Positions 8,445 to 16,897 of a stretch of 64,000 bases of DNA are shown here, piece by piece. The stretch's first letter is position 1; every line of letters begins with the position of its first letter. Source of the stretch: Colwellia_A sp041890515 (GTDB lineage Bacteria; Pseudomonadota; Gammaproteobacteria; Enterobacterales; Alteromonadaceae); the NCBI GenBank assembly GCA_041890515.1, contig JASDWX010000122.1:1-64000 (forward strand). Reading direction: 5' to 3'. The notes below the pieces were generated by a model, which worked only from the letters and a program-made list of their open reading frames with translations, was not told the origin of the DNA and did no database searches. The position numbers and the translations under genes are program-made.

Positions 8445-10335
8445 TCGTTAACGTTGTTATTGAAGATGTGAGGTCTACCACTACAGAATTCAAGCGTAGT
8501 TGCTGTTCAAATGAAGAATTAAATTTTTGCTGACTCAAATGAAGTAAATCTTTTGCTTGTTGGTTATCATAGGAATCAGTCGTCAATAGACTTGCAAGCG
8601 CCTGTTGCCAATCACTATTTGATAATTCATCAATGCATGGAATCAATAAAAGGCTCAGGAGTTTATTAAAACTAAGGTTTACGTCTTTATTTCTCAATAA
8701 AGCAGGAAACTGGCGAACTTGAACACTATTTTTTGTTAATACACTGACCACAATACCCATTTTATTCAAAATAGCCGTTTGATGTTCAACAAAACTCACC
8801 TGCTCATGGCTCAGGACTATTTTTATGGGTAATAATAAAGGTTGGCTGACAAAGTCGTGCTGCCACCTATCTTTAACTTCAATAAACTTAAGCGATTGTT
8901 CAATTTTATTTAAGGATAATAAACGCAATTCATTCTTTATTTTAATCACTGCATATTGTTCATCAACAACGGTTATCAACTCTACAACTTCATTCTCATT
9001 AGACGCTAGTAAAGATTTATCAGTCTTTAGTTCACTTGATAAGGGGGTCATTAGTGTTTGATACGCTTGTGCTGCATTCCTACTGACTTTATTATTACTG
9101 TGTGTATAAGAAGAATGGTGTTCTTGATTATTTTGAGTGCCTTGGGAGCCTAGTGCATAGGGTTCGCTCTGAACATCTGTAACTTTCGTTAATGGTTTAA
9201 TATAGTCACGCGTTGATAGATGCTCTTTGTCATGCTGTTCAACATGATTTTGCGGATAACGCACTGCACTAACTTCAGGCTGAGGTATTGGCAAATCTGT
9301 TGTTTTATCTTCTTGTACAGGTAAAAATTCTGTAATGACATTATCGCTTAACGCGTTGTGACAAACAGAATAGATAAAATCATGTATATATCGACCCTGA
9401 TGAAAACGTACTTCATGTTTGGCAGGGTGCACATTAACATCAACTTCACGGACATCAAGTGCTAAGAAAAGTACAAAAGCAGGATAAGTATCCGCTGGCA
9501 AAAGATTACTATAGGCTTGACGAATAGCATGATTTATTAACTTGTCTCGCATCATACGGCCATTCACATAGCTAAAACTCAAGTCATTTTGGCTGCGTGC
9601 AAAGCTTGGGAGCCCTACCCAACCAGATAATTGTAAATCGCCATGTTGGCAATTAACTTCGAGTGCATGTTCAATAAACTTTGGTCCACATATTTGTGCA
9701 ACACGCTTCCCATATAAACTTTTATTATTGACGGCTTTGAAGTGTTTAATCACTTTTTGGTTATGCGATAAAATAAAATTCACATCAAAGCGCGCTAACG
9801 CAATACGCTTAATAACTTCTTCAATATGAGAAAATTCTGTTTTTTCAGTGCGAAGAAATTTTCGTCTCGCAGGCGTATTAAAAAACAAATCAACGACATC
9901 AATGGTTGTGCCATTAGGATGAGCCGCTGGTTGCAATGCTACAGCCATGTCTCGTCCTTCTGCAATTGCTTGCCAAGCAGACTCTTGTTCGACAGGTTTT
10001 GACGTCAGTGTTAATCGAGCAACAGAGCTAATACTTGCAAGCGCTTCTCCACGAAAACCTAAACTACAAATACCTTCTAAATCATTTAAACTTTTAATTT
10101 TACTGGTAGCATGACGACTTAACGCTAACGTTAACTCATCTTTAACAATACCGGATCCGTTATCACTAATACGAATACGTTTAGCACCACCTTTTTCTAT
10201 ATCAATTTTAATGGTGGTTGAACCCGCATCTAAGCTGTTTTCAACTAACTCTTTCACTACAGATGATGGGCGTTCAACGACTTCGCCAGCAGCGATTTGG
10301 TTAGCAAGACGAGCAGGGAGGATTTCTATGGTCAT
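8434..10335 (-). CDS. mutL: DNA mismatch repair protein MutL
   Basis: Couples MutS mismatch recognition to downstream repair nucleases. The N-terminal GHKL ATPase domain is clear: ENSLDAGST, DNGSGI, RHATSKI and GFRGEALASI within the first 110 residues. A low-complexity His/Gln/Ser linker (about residues 345-440) leads to the C-terminal dimerisation domain. I do not see the DQHA(X)2E(X)4E endonuclease motif, which fits the MutH-using gammaproteobacterial type. The 633-residue length is typical. The 3' end overlaps miaA by 11 bases. Confidence 0.97.
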   Translation of the reverse strand: MTIEILPARLANQIAAGEVVERPSSVVKELVENSLDAGSTTIKIDIEKGGAKRIRISDNGSGIVKDELTLALSRHATSKIKSLNDLEGICSLGFRGEALASISSVARLTLTSKPVEQESAWQAIAEGRDMAVALQPAAHPNGTTIDVVDLFFNTPARRKFLRTEKTEFSHIEEVIKRIALARFDVNFILSHNQKVIKHFKAVNNKSLYGKRVAQICGPKFIEHALEVNCQHGDLQLSGWVGLPSFARSQNDLSFSYVNGRMMRDKLINHAIRQAYSNLLPADTYPAFVLFLALDVREVDVNVHPAKHEVRFHQGRYIHDFIYSVCHNALSDNVITEFLPVQEDKTTDLPIPQPEVSAVRYPQNHVEQHDKEHLSTRDYIKPLTKVTDVQSEPYALGSQGTQNNQEHHSSYTHSNNKVSRNAAQAYQTLMTPLSSELKTDKSLLASNENEVVELITVVDEQYAVIKIKNELRLLSLNKIEQSLKFIEVKDRWQHDFVSQPLLLPIKIVLSHEQVSFVEHQTAILNKMGIVVSVLTKNSVQVRQFPALLRNKDVNLSFNKLLSLLLIPCIDELSNSDWQQALASLLTTDSYDNQQAKDLLHLSQQKFNSSFEQQLRLNSVVVDLTSSITTLTNAK

Positions 10336-10366
10336 AAATTTTATTATTTAAAGAGTAATATTCATA

Positions 10367-11668
10367 TTAATCGGCACGAGGTATTGTCAGGGTTTGCCCA
10401 ATACGAACAGTGTTTGAAGTTAGATTATTTTCGGTTTTTAATTGTCTAATGGAAATATTATAACGCTGTGCAACTACAGATAAAGACTCACCACGGGTTA
10501 TTTTATGTTGTCGTTGAACAATCGATGCATAATAAGTGCCCATGGGTGGTTGAGATAAAAAATGACCTTTGATGCCATTAAATATGCCTTTCGCCAATTT
10601 CTTTTGATGTGCACTTGAGTTAAGGTTTTTTTCTTCTCGATGGTTAGAAATAAAGCCTGTTTCGACCAAAATCGAGGGAATATCAGACGATTTCAACACT
10701 CCAAAATTACCCTGCTGAGGTATTTTTTTATGCATTTTGGTTATTTTTTTCAGCTGTTTAATGATACTACTCGCCATTTGAATACTGACACCTTGAGTAT
10801 GATCTTTATTCATATCGGCTAACGTTTTAGCCAAGTTATCATCGCGAGTATTTTTAATAACGCCACCGCCACCGCCTAATAGTTCAGAGTTTATAAAACG
10901 ATTGCGCAGCCATTTAGCCATTTCGGACTCTACACGTTTATGTGAGACAACCCAAACTGATGCGCCACTAGGTTGAGATGTTTCAAATGCATCAGCATGA
11001 ATTGAGACTAAAAAATCAACCTGGTTTTTACGAGCAATCTCACTACGGCGGCCAATAGAGACATAATAATCTCCAGTACGCATTAATACTGCTTTCATGC
11101 CTTTTTCAGCGTCAATATACCCAGCAAGTTTTTTGGCTATCGCTAAGGTAACGCGTTTTTCATAACTGCCTTTACCGCCAATAGAACCAGGGTCTTCACC
11201 GCCGTGTCCAGCATCAATACCAATAACAATATTGCGTTTATTATTCTCAGGGGAGTGGATTTGTGTAGTAATTTTCTTTTGATCAAACAAGTCAATCACC
11301 AAACGATTACCGTATTGGCCTGCAGGCGCTAGTGGGAAAATAGCTAATTGATAGTTATTCGCTAATTCAAGCACTAAGCGAGTGTCTTTGCTTTTAGACT
11401 TGCTGGTACGAATGCGTATAACGCGTTTATCTTTTTTTAGGAGGTTTGTCAAAGATGCATTATTTTTACTATTTTTAAAATCGATGACTAAGCGCTGAGG
11501 GTTTTTTAAACTAAAGTATTTGTAATCAGGTTTTTTACTGAGGTCAAAGACAATACGGGTATTCTCAGGTGCAGGCCACACACGCACGCCATCGATACTA
11601 CTGCCATAGGCTGGAAATAGAAATCCAACGAGTAATAATATGGCTAACAATAACGGTCGTGTATTCAT
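10367..11668 (-). CDS. amiB: N-acetylmuramoyl-L-alanine amidase AmiB
   Basis: Periplasmic zinc amidase that cleaves septal peptidoglycan during cell separation. Signal peptide about residues 1-23; AMIN domain about 24-130 (VRVWPAPENTRIVFDL); amidase_3 domain about 147-365 with zinc ligands His155 (DAGHGGEDPG), Glu170 and His224 (SIHADAF) and the catalytic Glu in VETGFISN; a single C-terminal LysM repeat (about 387-431) for wall binding. In E. coli AmiB needs EnvC for activation; an envC gene is at 38.9 kb. It belongs to the nnr-tsaE-amiB-mutL-miaA run. Confidence 0.96.
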   Translation of the reverse strand: MNTRPLLLAILLLVGFLFPAYGSSIDGVRVWPAPENTRIVFDLSKKPDYKYFSLKNPQRLVIDFKNSKNNASLTNLLKKDKRVIRIRTSKSKSKDTRLVLELANNYQLAIFPLAPAGQYGNRLVIDLFDQKKITTQIHSPENNKRNIVIGIDAGHGGEDPGSIGGKGSYEKRVTLAIAKKLAGYIDAEKGMKAVLMRTGDYYVSIGRRSEIARKNQVDFLVSIHADAFETSQPSGASVWVVSHKRVESEMAKWLRNRFINSELLGGGGGVIKNTRDDNLAKTLADMNKDHTQGVSIQMASSIIKQLKKITKMHKKIPQQGNFGVLKSSDIPSILVETGFISNHREEKNLNSSAHQKKLAKGIFNGIKGHFLSQPPMGTYYASIVQRQHKITRGESLSVVAQRYNISIRQLKTENNLTSNTVRIGQTLTIPRAD

Positions 11669-11696
11669 CAGATTACCCTACATCTTTTTATTTTTA

Positions 11697-12185
11697 TTAA
11701 GAATCCGCTAGCGCGATTAATATTTGCTCACCTAACGCGGTTTTTGCTTGCACGTTAATTGTTCTTTGTTCTTCACTATACGCTAAGTCGATACGCAAAT
11801 CAGGTTCCTTGATCATCCCTTCGCCTTTTTCTGGCCACTCAATAAAACAGCAGCAGTTATGGGCAAAATAATCTCTAATGCCCATATATTCTAATTCTTC
11901 CGGGTCTGACAATCGATATAAATCAAAATGGTAAACTAACCAGTCATTTAATTCGTAGGGTTCAACTAACGTATAAGTTGGACTCTTCACGTGACCTATA
12001 TGGCCCATGCCTTGAACGAAGCCTCTCGTTAAGGTGGTTTTACCTGCACCTAGATCGCCATAAAGATAGACGACTATGCCTGCTTTAAGTTGGCTTTTCA
12101 CAATATTAGCGAGTTTTTTACCCAAGGCTATCGTTGCTGATTCATCAGCTAAAAAGTAGTTTTTGTTTGTAAGCATTTCTTTCAT
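11697..12185 (-). CDS. tsaE: tRNA threonylcarbamoyladenosine biosynthesis ATPase TsaE
   Basis: ATPase of the TsaB-TsaD-TsaE complex that installs t6A37 on ANN-decoding tRNAs. The 162-residue protein has a P-loop at residues 43-51 (GDLGAGKTT), then VKSPTYTLVEPY and FDLYRL, with FIEWPEKG near the end, all typical of the family. Starts 10 bases after the nnr stop; an alternative ATG three codons in is possible. Confidence 0.96.
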   Translation of the reverse strand: MKEMLTNKNYFLADESATIALGKKLANIVKSQLKAGIVVYLYGDLGAGKTTLTRGFVQGMGHIGHVKSPTYTLVEPYELNDWLVYHFDLYRLSDPEELEYMGIRDYFAHNCCCFIEWPEKGEGMIKEPDLRIDLAYSEEQRTINVQAKTALGEQILIALADS

Positions 12186-12195
12186 CGATTATTTT

Positions 12196-13824
12196 CTAAA
12201 ATTTCTTATTTATAAGTTGCCGAATAATTGGCAATAGGTCACTTGCTAGCATACCAATTTTTCCATGTTTTTGCGCAATAATGTCAGCAGCCTTTCCATG
12301 AATATAAACCGCCAAGGCTGTAAGCTTTGCAAAATCGGTTAGTACTTGTTGTTGTTCCCTATTTTCTGGCGAGTTTTCTTGCATTATCAATGCAGCAATA
12401 ATACCAGATAACACATCGCCCATGCCGCCACTTGCCATGCCTGAATTTCCAGTCGTGTTCAACCAAACCTGATGACCATCGCTGATCAAACTCCCTGCAC
12501 CTTTCAATAAACACACGCACTGATATTGTTGCGCTATTATTTTAACGGCGCTAAAACGATCTCGCTCTATTTCTTTTACAGTACAATTTAACAAATTAGC
12601 CGCTTCTCCAGGATGTGGCGTTAACACCCAACGATTACTTTTAATTTTATCCGTCAATAAATTTTGTTGGTAAGCTTTCGCTAACAACCTCAACCCATCA
12701 GCGTCAACCACGCATAGTTTTTTTTGAGCGATCACGAGATCAAATAATGCTTTACTCCACGCACTTTGCCCCAAACCTGGACCAAGCACATAAGCTTTAG
12801 CTTTGTTCAATGTCATTGAGCCCGCGAGTTGTTCGGCGCAACAGGGTGCCAACATGAATTCTGGCCGGCCATTAAAGACCAATGTTCGATTATTTTTATG
12901 ACAGCAAACACTCACTAAGGCCGCGCCACTGCGTAATGACGCTTCTGCTGACAAACGTATTGCACCAGCAAAACCTTCTCCGCCCCCAACAGCAAGTAAT
13001 AATCCGATATTTCCTTTATGGCTACTTGCCTTACGTTTAGGTAAAAGAGTAAAAATATCATTACCATAGATAGTAACATTCGTACTTACCTGCTCAGTAA
13101 AAATCTTCCCTAGAGCTAAGTCTGCAAAATAAACTTGCCCAACATGGTTAATGGCTTGCCCTGTTACTAACCCTGTCTTTATCGCAATAAAGGTTACGGT
13201 ACTGTTAGCAATAATCGCAGTGTTGTCAACGACACCTGTAGTTGCACATAAACCTGAAGGCACATCAACACTGATCACTTTTGCCATATGCTGATTAATA
13301 CTGGTAACCAAAGTCAATAAACTATCGGGTAAACGCCCTTTAAAACCAATACCAAAAAGTGCATCAATAATTAACTTGCCTTGAAAGTTTTTCACTGTTT
13401 CAACATCGGCAGTTTTATGGTCAAAAATAATCAGCTCATTTTCTGCTTTCTTAGCATTGATGTAAGCTTGATAAGCGCGCAAGGCATCGCCAGATAATTT
13501 TTCTGGTTTTGCCGTTAGTAGCACCGACACTTGAAAACCAGCTTGCACCGCTAAACGCGCAATCACAAAACCATCACCACCGTTATTACCTTTTCCACAA
13601 ACAACTAACAGCTTTTGCGTATCACTAACTTTATCTAAATCGTTCTTGGTTTCATTTTTAAAATATTTTTTCATCATATGATGAAAAACTGCCTGACCTG
13701 CACTTTTCATCAATGCATACATTTCAATATTTTTTATCGCGGCAACTTTTGCTTCATGAGTTAACACTTGCTTCGCGGAAAAAGCGCGTTGTGGTAAGCT
13801 TGCACTTAACAATTTTATTTCCAT
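12196..13824 (-). CDS. nnr: Bifunctional NAD(P)H-hydrate epimerase/dehydratase
   Basis: Repairs hydrated NADH and NADPH: the N-terminal YjeF_N domain epimerises R and S forms and the C-terminal ribokinase-like domain dehydrates S-NAD(P)HX using ADP. The N-terminal domain (about 1-235) contains VVCGKGNNGGDGFVIAR and ALFGIGFKGR; the C-terminal domain (about 255-540) contains HKGNIGLLLAVGGGEGFAGA and GMASGGMGDVLSG. Length 542 is normal for the fused form. A GGGAG about 7 bases before the ATG gives a strong start. It is divergent from queG, only 45 bases apart, and probably heads the nnr-tsaE-amiB-mutL-miaA operon. Confidence 0.95.
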   Translation of the reverse strand: MEIKLLSASLPQRAFSAKQVLTHEAKVAAIKNIEMYALMKSAGQAVFHHMMKKYFKNETKNDLDKVSDTQKLLVVCGKGNNGGDGFVIARLAVQAGFQVSVLLTAKPEKLSGDALRAYQAYINAKKAENELIIFDHKTADVETVKNFQGKLIIDALFGIGFKGRLPDSLLTLVTSINQHMAKVISVDVPSGLCATTGVVDNTAIIANSTVTFIAIKTGLVTGQAINHVGQVYFADLALGKIFTEQVSTNVTIYGNDIFTLLPKRKASSHKGNIGLLLAVGGGEGFAGAIRLSAEASLRSGAALVSVCCHKNNRTLVFNGRPEFMLAPCCAEQLAGSMTLNKAKAYVLGPGLGQSAWSKALFDLVIAQKKLCVVDADGLRLLAKAYQQNLLTDKIKSNRWVLTPHPGEAANLLNCTVKEIERDRFSAVKIIAQQYQCVCLLKGAGSLISDGHQVWLNTTGNSGMASGGMGDVLSGIIAALIMQENSPENREQQQVLTDFAKLTALAVYIHGKAADIIAQKHGKIGMLASDLLPIIRQLINKKF

Positions 13825-13869
13825 CTTTATCTCCCTTTTACCAAATTGTACTGCGATGACATGTTAACT

Positions 13870-15030
13870 ATGACAAAACCTAATATTAACTATCAAGAAT
13901 TAGCTGAAAAAATCAAGCTTTGGGGTCAAGAATTAGGCTTTTCGCAAATAGGTTTCAGTGATGTTGACTTATCGAGCCATGAACAAGCATTAACTATGTG
14001 GCTAGAAAATAATTATCACGGTGAAATGGATTACATGGCCAGACATGGTTTAATGCGCGCTAGGGCACAAGAACTTGTTGAAGGAACCACGCGGGTGATC
14101 AGTGTTCGTATGGATTACTTACCTCCCGAAGCAAAATTTGCTCGTACACTTAAAAAGAAAGATCATGCTTATATTAGCCGTTATGCATTAGGTCGCGATT
14201 ATCATAAGTTAATGCGTAAACGACTCAAGCAACTTGGTGATAAAATTAGTGAATATTGTGAAAGCTTTAACTTTCGACCTTTTGTTGACTCTGCACCTAT
14301 TTTAGAGCGGCCTTTAGCAGAAAAAGCGGGGTTAGGTTGGGTTGGGAAGCACTCACTACTGATCAACAAAAATGCAGGTTCTTGGTTTTTTTTGGGGGAG
14401 CTTTTAGTTGATATCCCTTTACCGATCAGTGAACCAACATCAAATGAGTGCGGTAGCTGTGTTTCTTGTATTAAAATTTGCCCTACGCAAGCGATAGTTG
14501 CACCTTATATTGTTGATGCTCGTCGTTGTATATCTTATCTAACGATTGAATTACGTGATGCAATCCCTGAAGCATTTAGGCCATTAATTGGCAACAGAAT
14601 CTATGGCTGTGACGATTGTCAGCTCATTTGTCCGTGGAATAAGTTTGCAAATTTGAGTGAAGAAGGTGATTTTTCACCACGTCAAAACCTTGATAATATT
14701 GATTTACTGACAGTATTTAGCTGGGATGAGAAAACTTTCTTGAGTAAAACGGAAGGTTCCCCTATCCGTCGTATCGGCTTTCAAAGCTGGCAACGCAACA
14801 TTGCCGTTGCTCTGGGTAATGCCCCATATCATGCAGAAAATGTTAAAGCGTTAAATCACAACCTAACTTTTGCAGAAGCGATGGTTGCAGAGCATATTCA
14901 TTGGGCACTTAGTCAACAAGACCAAAAGCGCATAGCTATAGAACAGAAAAACACACTGCCCGTAAAAAATCAAAGATTAACTGAAAGGTTAGTCCGAAGT
15001 ATTGAAAAAGGTTTGCCTAGGGACGCTTAA
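13870..15030 (+). CDS. queG: Epoxyqueuosine reductase
   Basis: Cobalamin- and iron-sulphur-dependent enzyme that reduces epoxyqueuosine to queuosine in the anticodon of GUN tRNAs. An N-terminal DUF1730 domain (RMDYLPPE, YALGRDYHKLMRKRL, FVDSAPILERPLAEKAGLGW) is followed by two 4Fe-4S motifs, CGSCVSCIKICPTQAI and CDDCQLICPW. ATG at 13870 was chosen because the protein then begins like E. coli QueG; in-frame alternatives are ATG 13861 and TTG 13846, and none has a clear ribosome binding site. Its last 14 bases overlap the convergent receiver-TPR gene. Confidence 0.96.
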   Translation: MTKPNINYQELAEKIKLWGQELGFSQIGFSDVDLSSHEQALTMWLENNYHGEMDYMARHGLMRARAQELVEGTTRVISVRMDYLPPEAKFARTLKKKDHAYISRYALGRDYHKLMRKRLKQLGDKISEYCESFNFRPFVDSAPILERPLAEKAGLGWVGKHSLLINKNAGSWFFLGELLVDIPLPISEPTSNECGSCVSCIKICPTQAIVAPYIVDARRCISYLTIELRDAIPEAFRPLIGNRIYGCDDCQLICPWNKFANLSEEGDFSPRQNLDNIDLLTVFSWDEKTFLSKTEGSPIRRIGFQSWQRNIAVALGNAPYHAENVKALNHNLTFAEAMVAEHIHWALSQQDQKRIAIEQKNTLPVKNQRLTERLVRSIEKGLPRDA

Positions 15031-16675
15031 TGGGTTCAGCTTCCTGCCACTTAATTTTAAGTTTTTCTATTGCCTCTACACCACTTCCCTCAACATTTGA
15101 AGCTAACAACACATCAATAGCTTCATTTCCCCAGGCTTCATGACATTCTTCAAATTCATGACTTTCTTTTATCACGATCAGTATTTTTAATAAACGCATC
15201 GTCAGTTTAATATTATGAGGCGTTAATCTCAGTGCTTGCTGGATGGTGTCAAGTGCTGGTTTCAAACGTTTTTTTTCAAAATGCTCAATCGCCATCTCAT
15301 TCAATTGTTTAGGCGAAAAGTTAATTTCAACACGCTCAATACTTTCTTGTTCGATATATTTATTGATCACTTGGCTCGTGAGTGAATCACCTGAAACTTG
15401 ATTACTAATGAAATCTAACATTTTCACGGCCTCTTCACGCATACCTAATTCGTGAAAAGCTTTCGCTTTATCAAGGTTGTCTTCTATTTGAGGAGATGCT
15501 TTCAAGTCAACGTGGTTTAAAATGATTTTAGTGGCTTTACCTTTATCTTCTCGCACAATATATAAACGTGCTTTTATCACTAACAACTGCTGTTTGAACT
15601 CACTTATCTCGTTACTATATTCACTTTCAAGTTGTTTAATGTATTTATCCGTTTGCTTTAAAACAATAGATGTCCTTTCATCTGTAAGTGCGCCAGCTAA
15701 ATCGATACCTGAGCGAATCACGTTTAAAAGTAGTTCCGGTGAATCATGAATAGAGTTTTTTGCTTGTTTGACAATATTGCGTGTCGCAATATATTGTCCT
15801 TCGTGATCATGATTGAGACGCGCTAAATCCCAAGATTTTTTGTTACGTTCAATATTTCGTGGAGATAACTCTGTAGCTTTTTTTATCTCATCGTAAGCTT
15901 TGTCAAATTGCTGTTGTTCAATATAATATTGAGCAAGCATATCGTGAGCGCCAAACCGAGTAGCCGGTTTCTTCATCAGTTTTTTGAGTAAGTCATAAAT
16001 GTCCTCAATACGACCTTGTTTTAATAAAGACTTTACATAGCCCAAATACACCCAAGCATAAGTATAAGTTTTCATTAAACCTTTATAAAAATCTTCTGCT
16101 GTTTCAAACTCTAAGAGACTTAAATAAGCCTCACCTTTCATACGTGATATATTGGAATGAAAATTATGTAAACGCTCATTAGCTAAATGACGGTCTGCAA
16201 AATAAATAACTTTTGAAAAACTCTTCGTATCGCTCGCTCGATACATATTGAATAATTGCTTCTTAGTTTGCAAAGTATGTATCAGACGTTCTTTGACATT
16301 TCTAGGTGCAAGTGGCTTTACCCAAAAATCATCAGGCTGCAATTCAACAATAGAGTTAACGAGAGACTCACTCGTTTCAGTACTAAGAAAGATGAGTACC
16401 GTGGTTTTATTAACATGGCCTCTAAACTTTAACTCTTCGAGTAAATGAAAACCATCTTTGTCACTGTTGACATTAAATGAGCAAATAACAATATTAAAAC
16501 GTTCTATTTCACATAACCTTATACCGTAATAAGCATTTTCAGCACATTTTACGTGATTAATACCAATGTCATATAATCCCCTTTTCAAGGTGTCATGAAC
16601 TAGCCGATTGTCGTCTATGATTAATACGGTAAGTTGAGAAAAGTCATCCAATTCACTTTGTTCTGTAATTTCCAT
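15017..16675 (-). CDS. Receiver-TPR protein with a degenerate receiver domain
   Basis: An N-terminal CheY-like receiver (about residues 14-130) is followed by a long helical region with TPR-like repeats (about 170-300 and 440-510). The acidic pair Asp21-Asp22 (IIDDNRLVHDTL), Ser98/Thr99 and Lys120 (FWVKPL) are present, but the position of the phosphoacceptor reads VICSFNV, with Ser66 where related proteins have Asp. The domain is therefore unlikely to be phosphorylated normally. AGGG lies 9 bases before the ATG. The start overlaps the end of the DUF1289 gene by 23 bases, so it is the third gene of a unit with the kinase-like gene. Its output is unknown; protein-protein contact through the TPRs is the likely mode. 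Confidence 0.82.
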   Translation of the reverse strand: MEITEQSELDDFSQLTVLIIDDNRLVHDTLKRGLYDIGINHVKCAENAYYGIRLCEIERFNIVICSFNVNSDKDGFHLLEELKFRGHVNKTTVLIFLSTETSESLVNSIVELQPDDFWVKPLAPRNVKERLIHTLQTKKQLFNMYRASDTKSFSKVIYFADRHLANERLHNFHSNISRMKGEAYLSLLEFETAEDFYKGLMKTYTYAWVYLGYVKSLLKQGRIEDIYDLLKKLMKKPATRFGAHDMLAQYYIEQQQFDKAYDEIKKATELSPRNIERNKKSWDLARLNHDHEGQYIATRNIVKQAKNSIHDSPELLLNVIRSGIDLAGALTDERTSIVLKQTDKYIKQLESEYSNEISEFKQQLLVIKARLYIVREDKGKATKIILNHVDLKASPQIEDNLDKAKAFHELGMREEAVKMLDFISNQVSGDSLTSQVINKYIEQESIERVEINFSPKQLNEMAIEHFEKKRLKPALDTIQQALRLTPHNIKLTMRLLKILIVIKESHEFEECHEAWGNEAIDVLLASNVEGSGVEAIEKLKIKWQEAEPIKRP

Positions 16676-16895
16676 TTAACTTTTCCCTTTTACCTTGATA
16701 AATTTTGTCTTCAGCCGAAGCACGCCTTTCTATACAAGTAGTGATCACCACTTTTTTTTCATCAGTCTTATAGTTTTTCCACGCAAGAATCTCATTGATA
16801 TGGCGGAAACAACCGATACAAATATCATCAGTATTTAAACAACAATTTCGCACACAGGGGCTTGCGATTTCAATGGGTTTTTCATATTTGATCAT
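16653..16895 (-). CDS. DUF1289 family cysteine-rich small protein
   Basis: An 80-residue protein with the DUF1289 pattern: SPCVRNCCLNTDDICIGCFR (residues 12-31), suggestive of a metal- or Fe-S-binding knuckle, followed by an amphipathic WKN segment. Function of the family is not established. It starts 2 bases after the stop of the large kinase-like gene and ends inside the start of the receiver-TPR gene, so all three are probably co-translated. Confidence 0.85.
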   Translation of the reverse strand: MIKYEKPIEIASPCVRNCCLNTDDICIGCFRHINEILAWKNYKTDEKKVVITTCIERRASAEDKIYQGKREKLNGNYRTK

Positions 16896-16897
16896 GC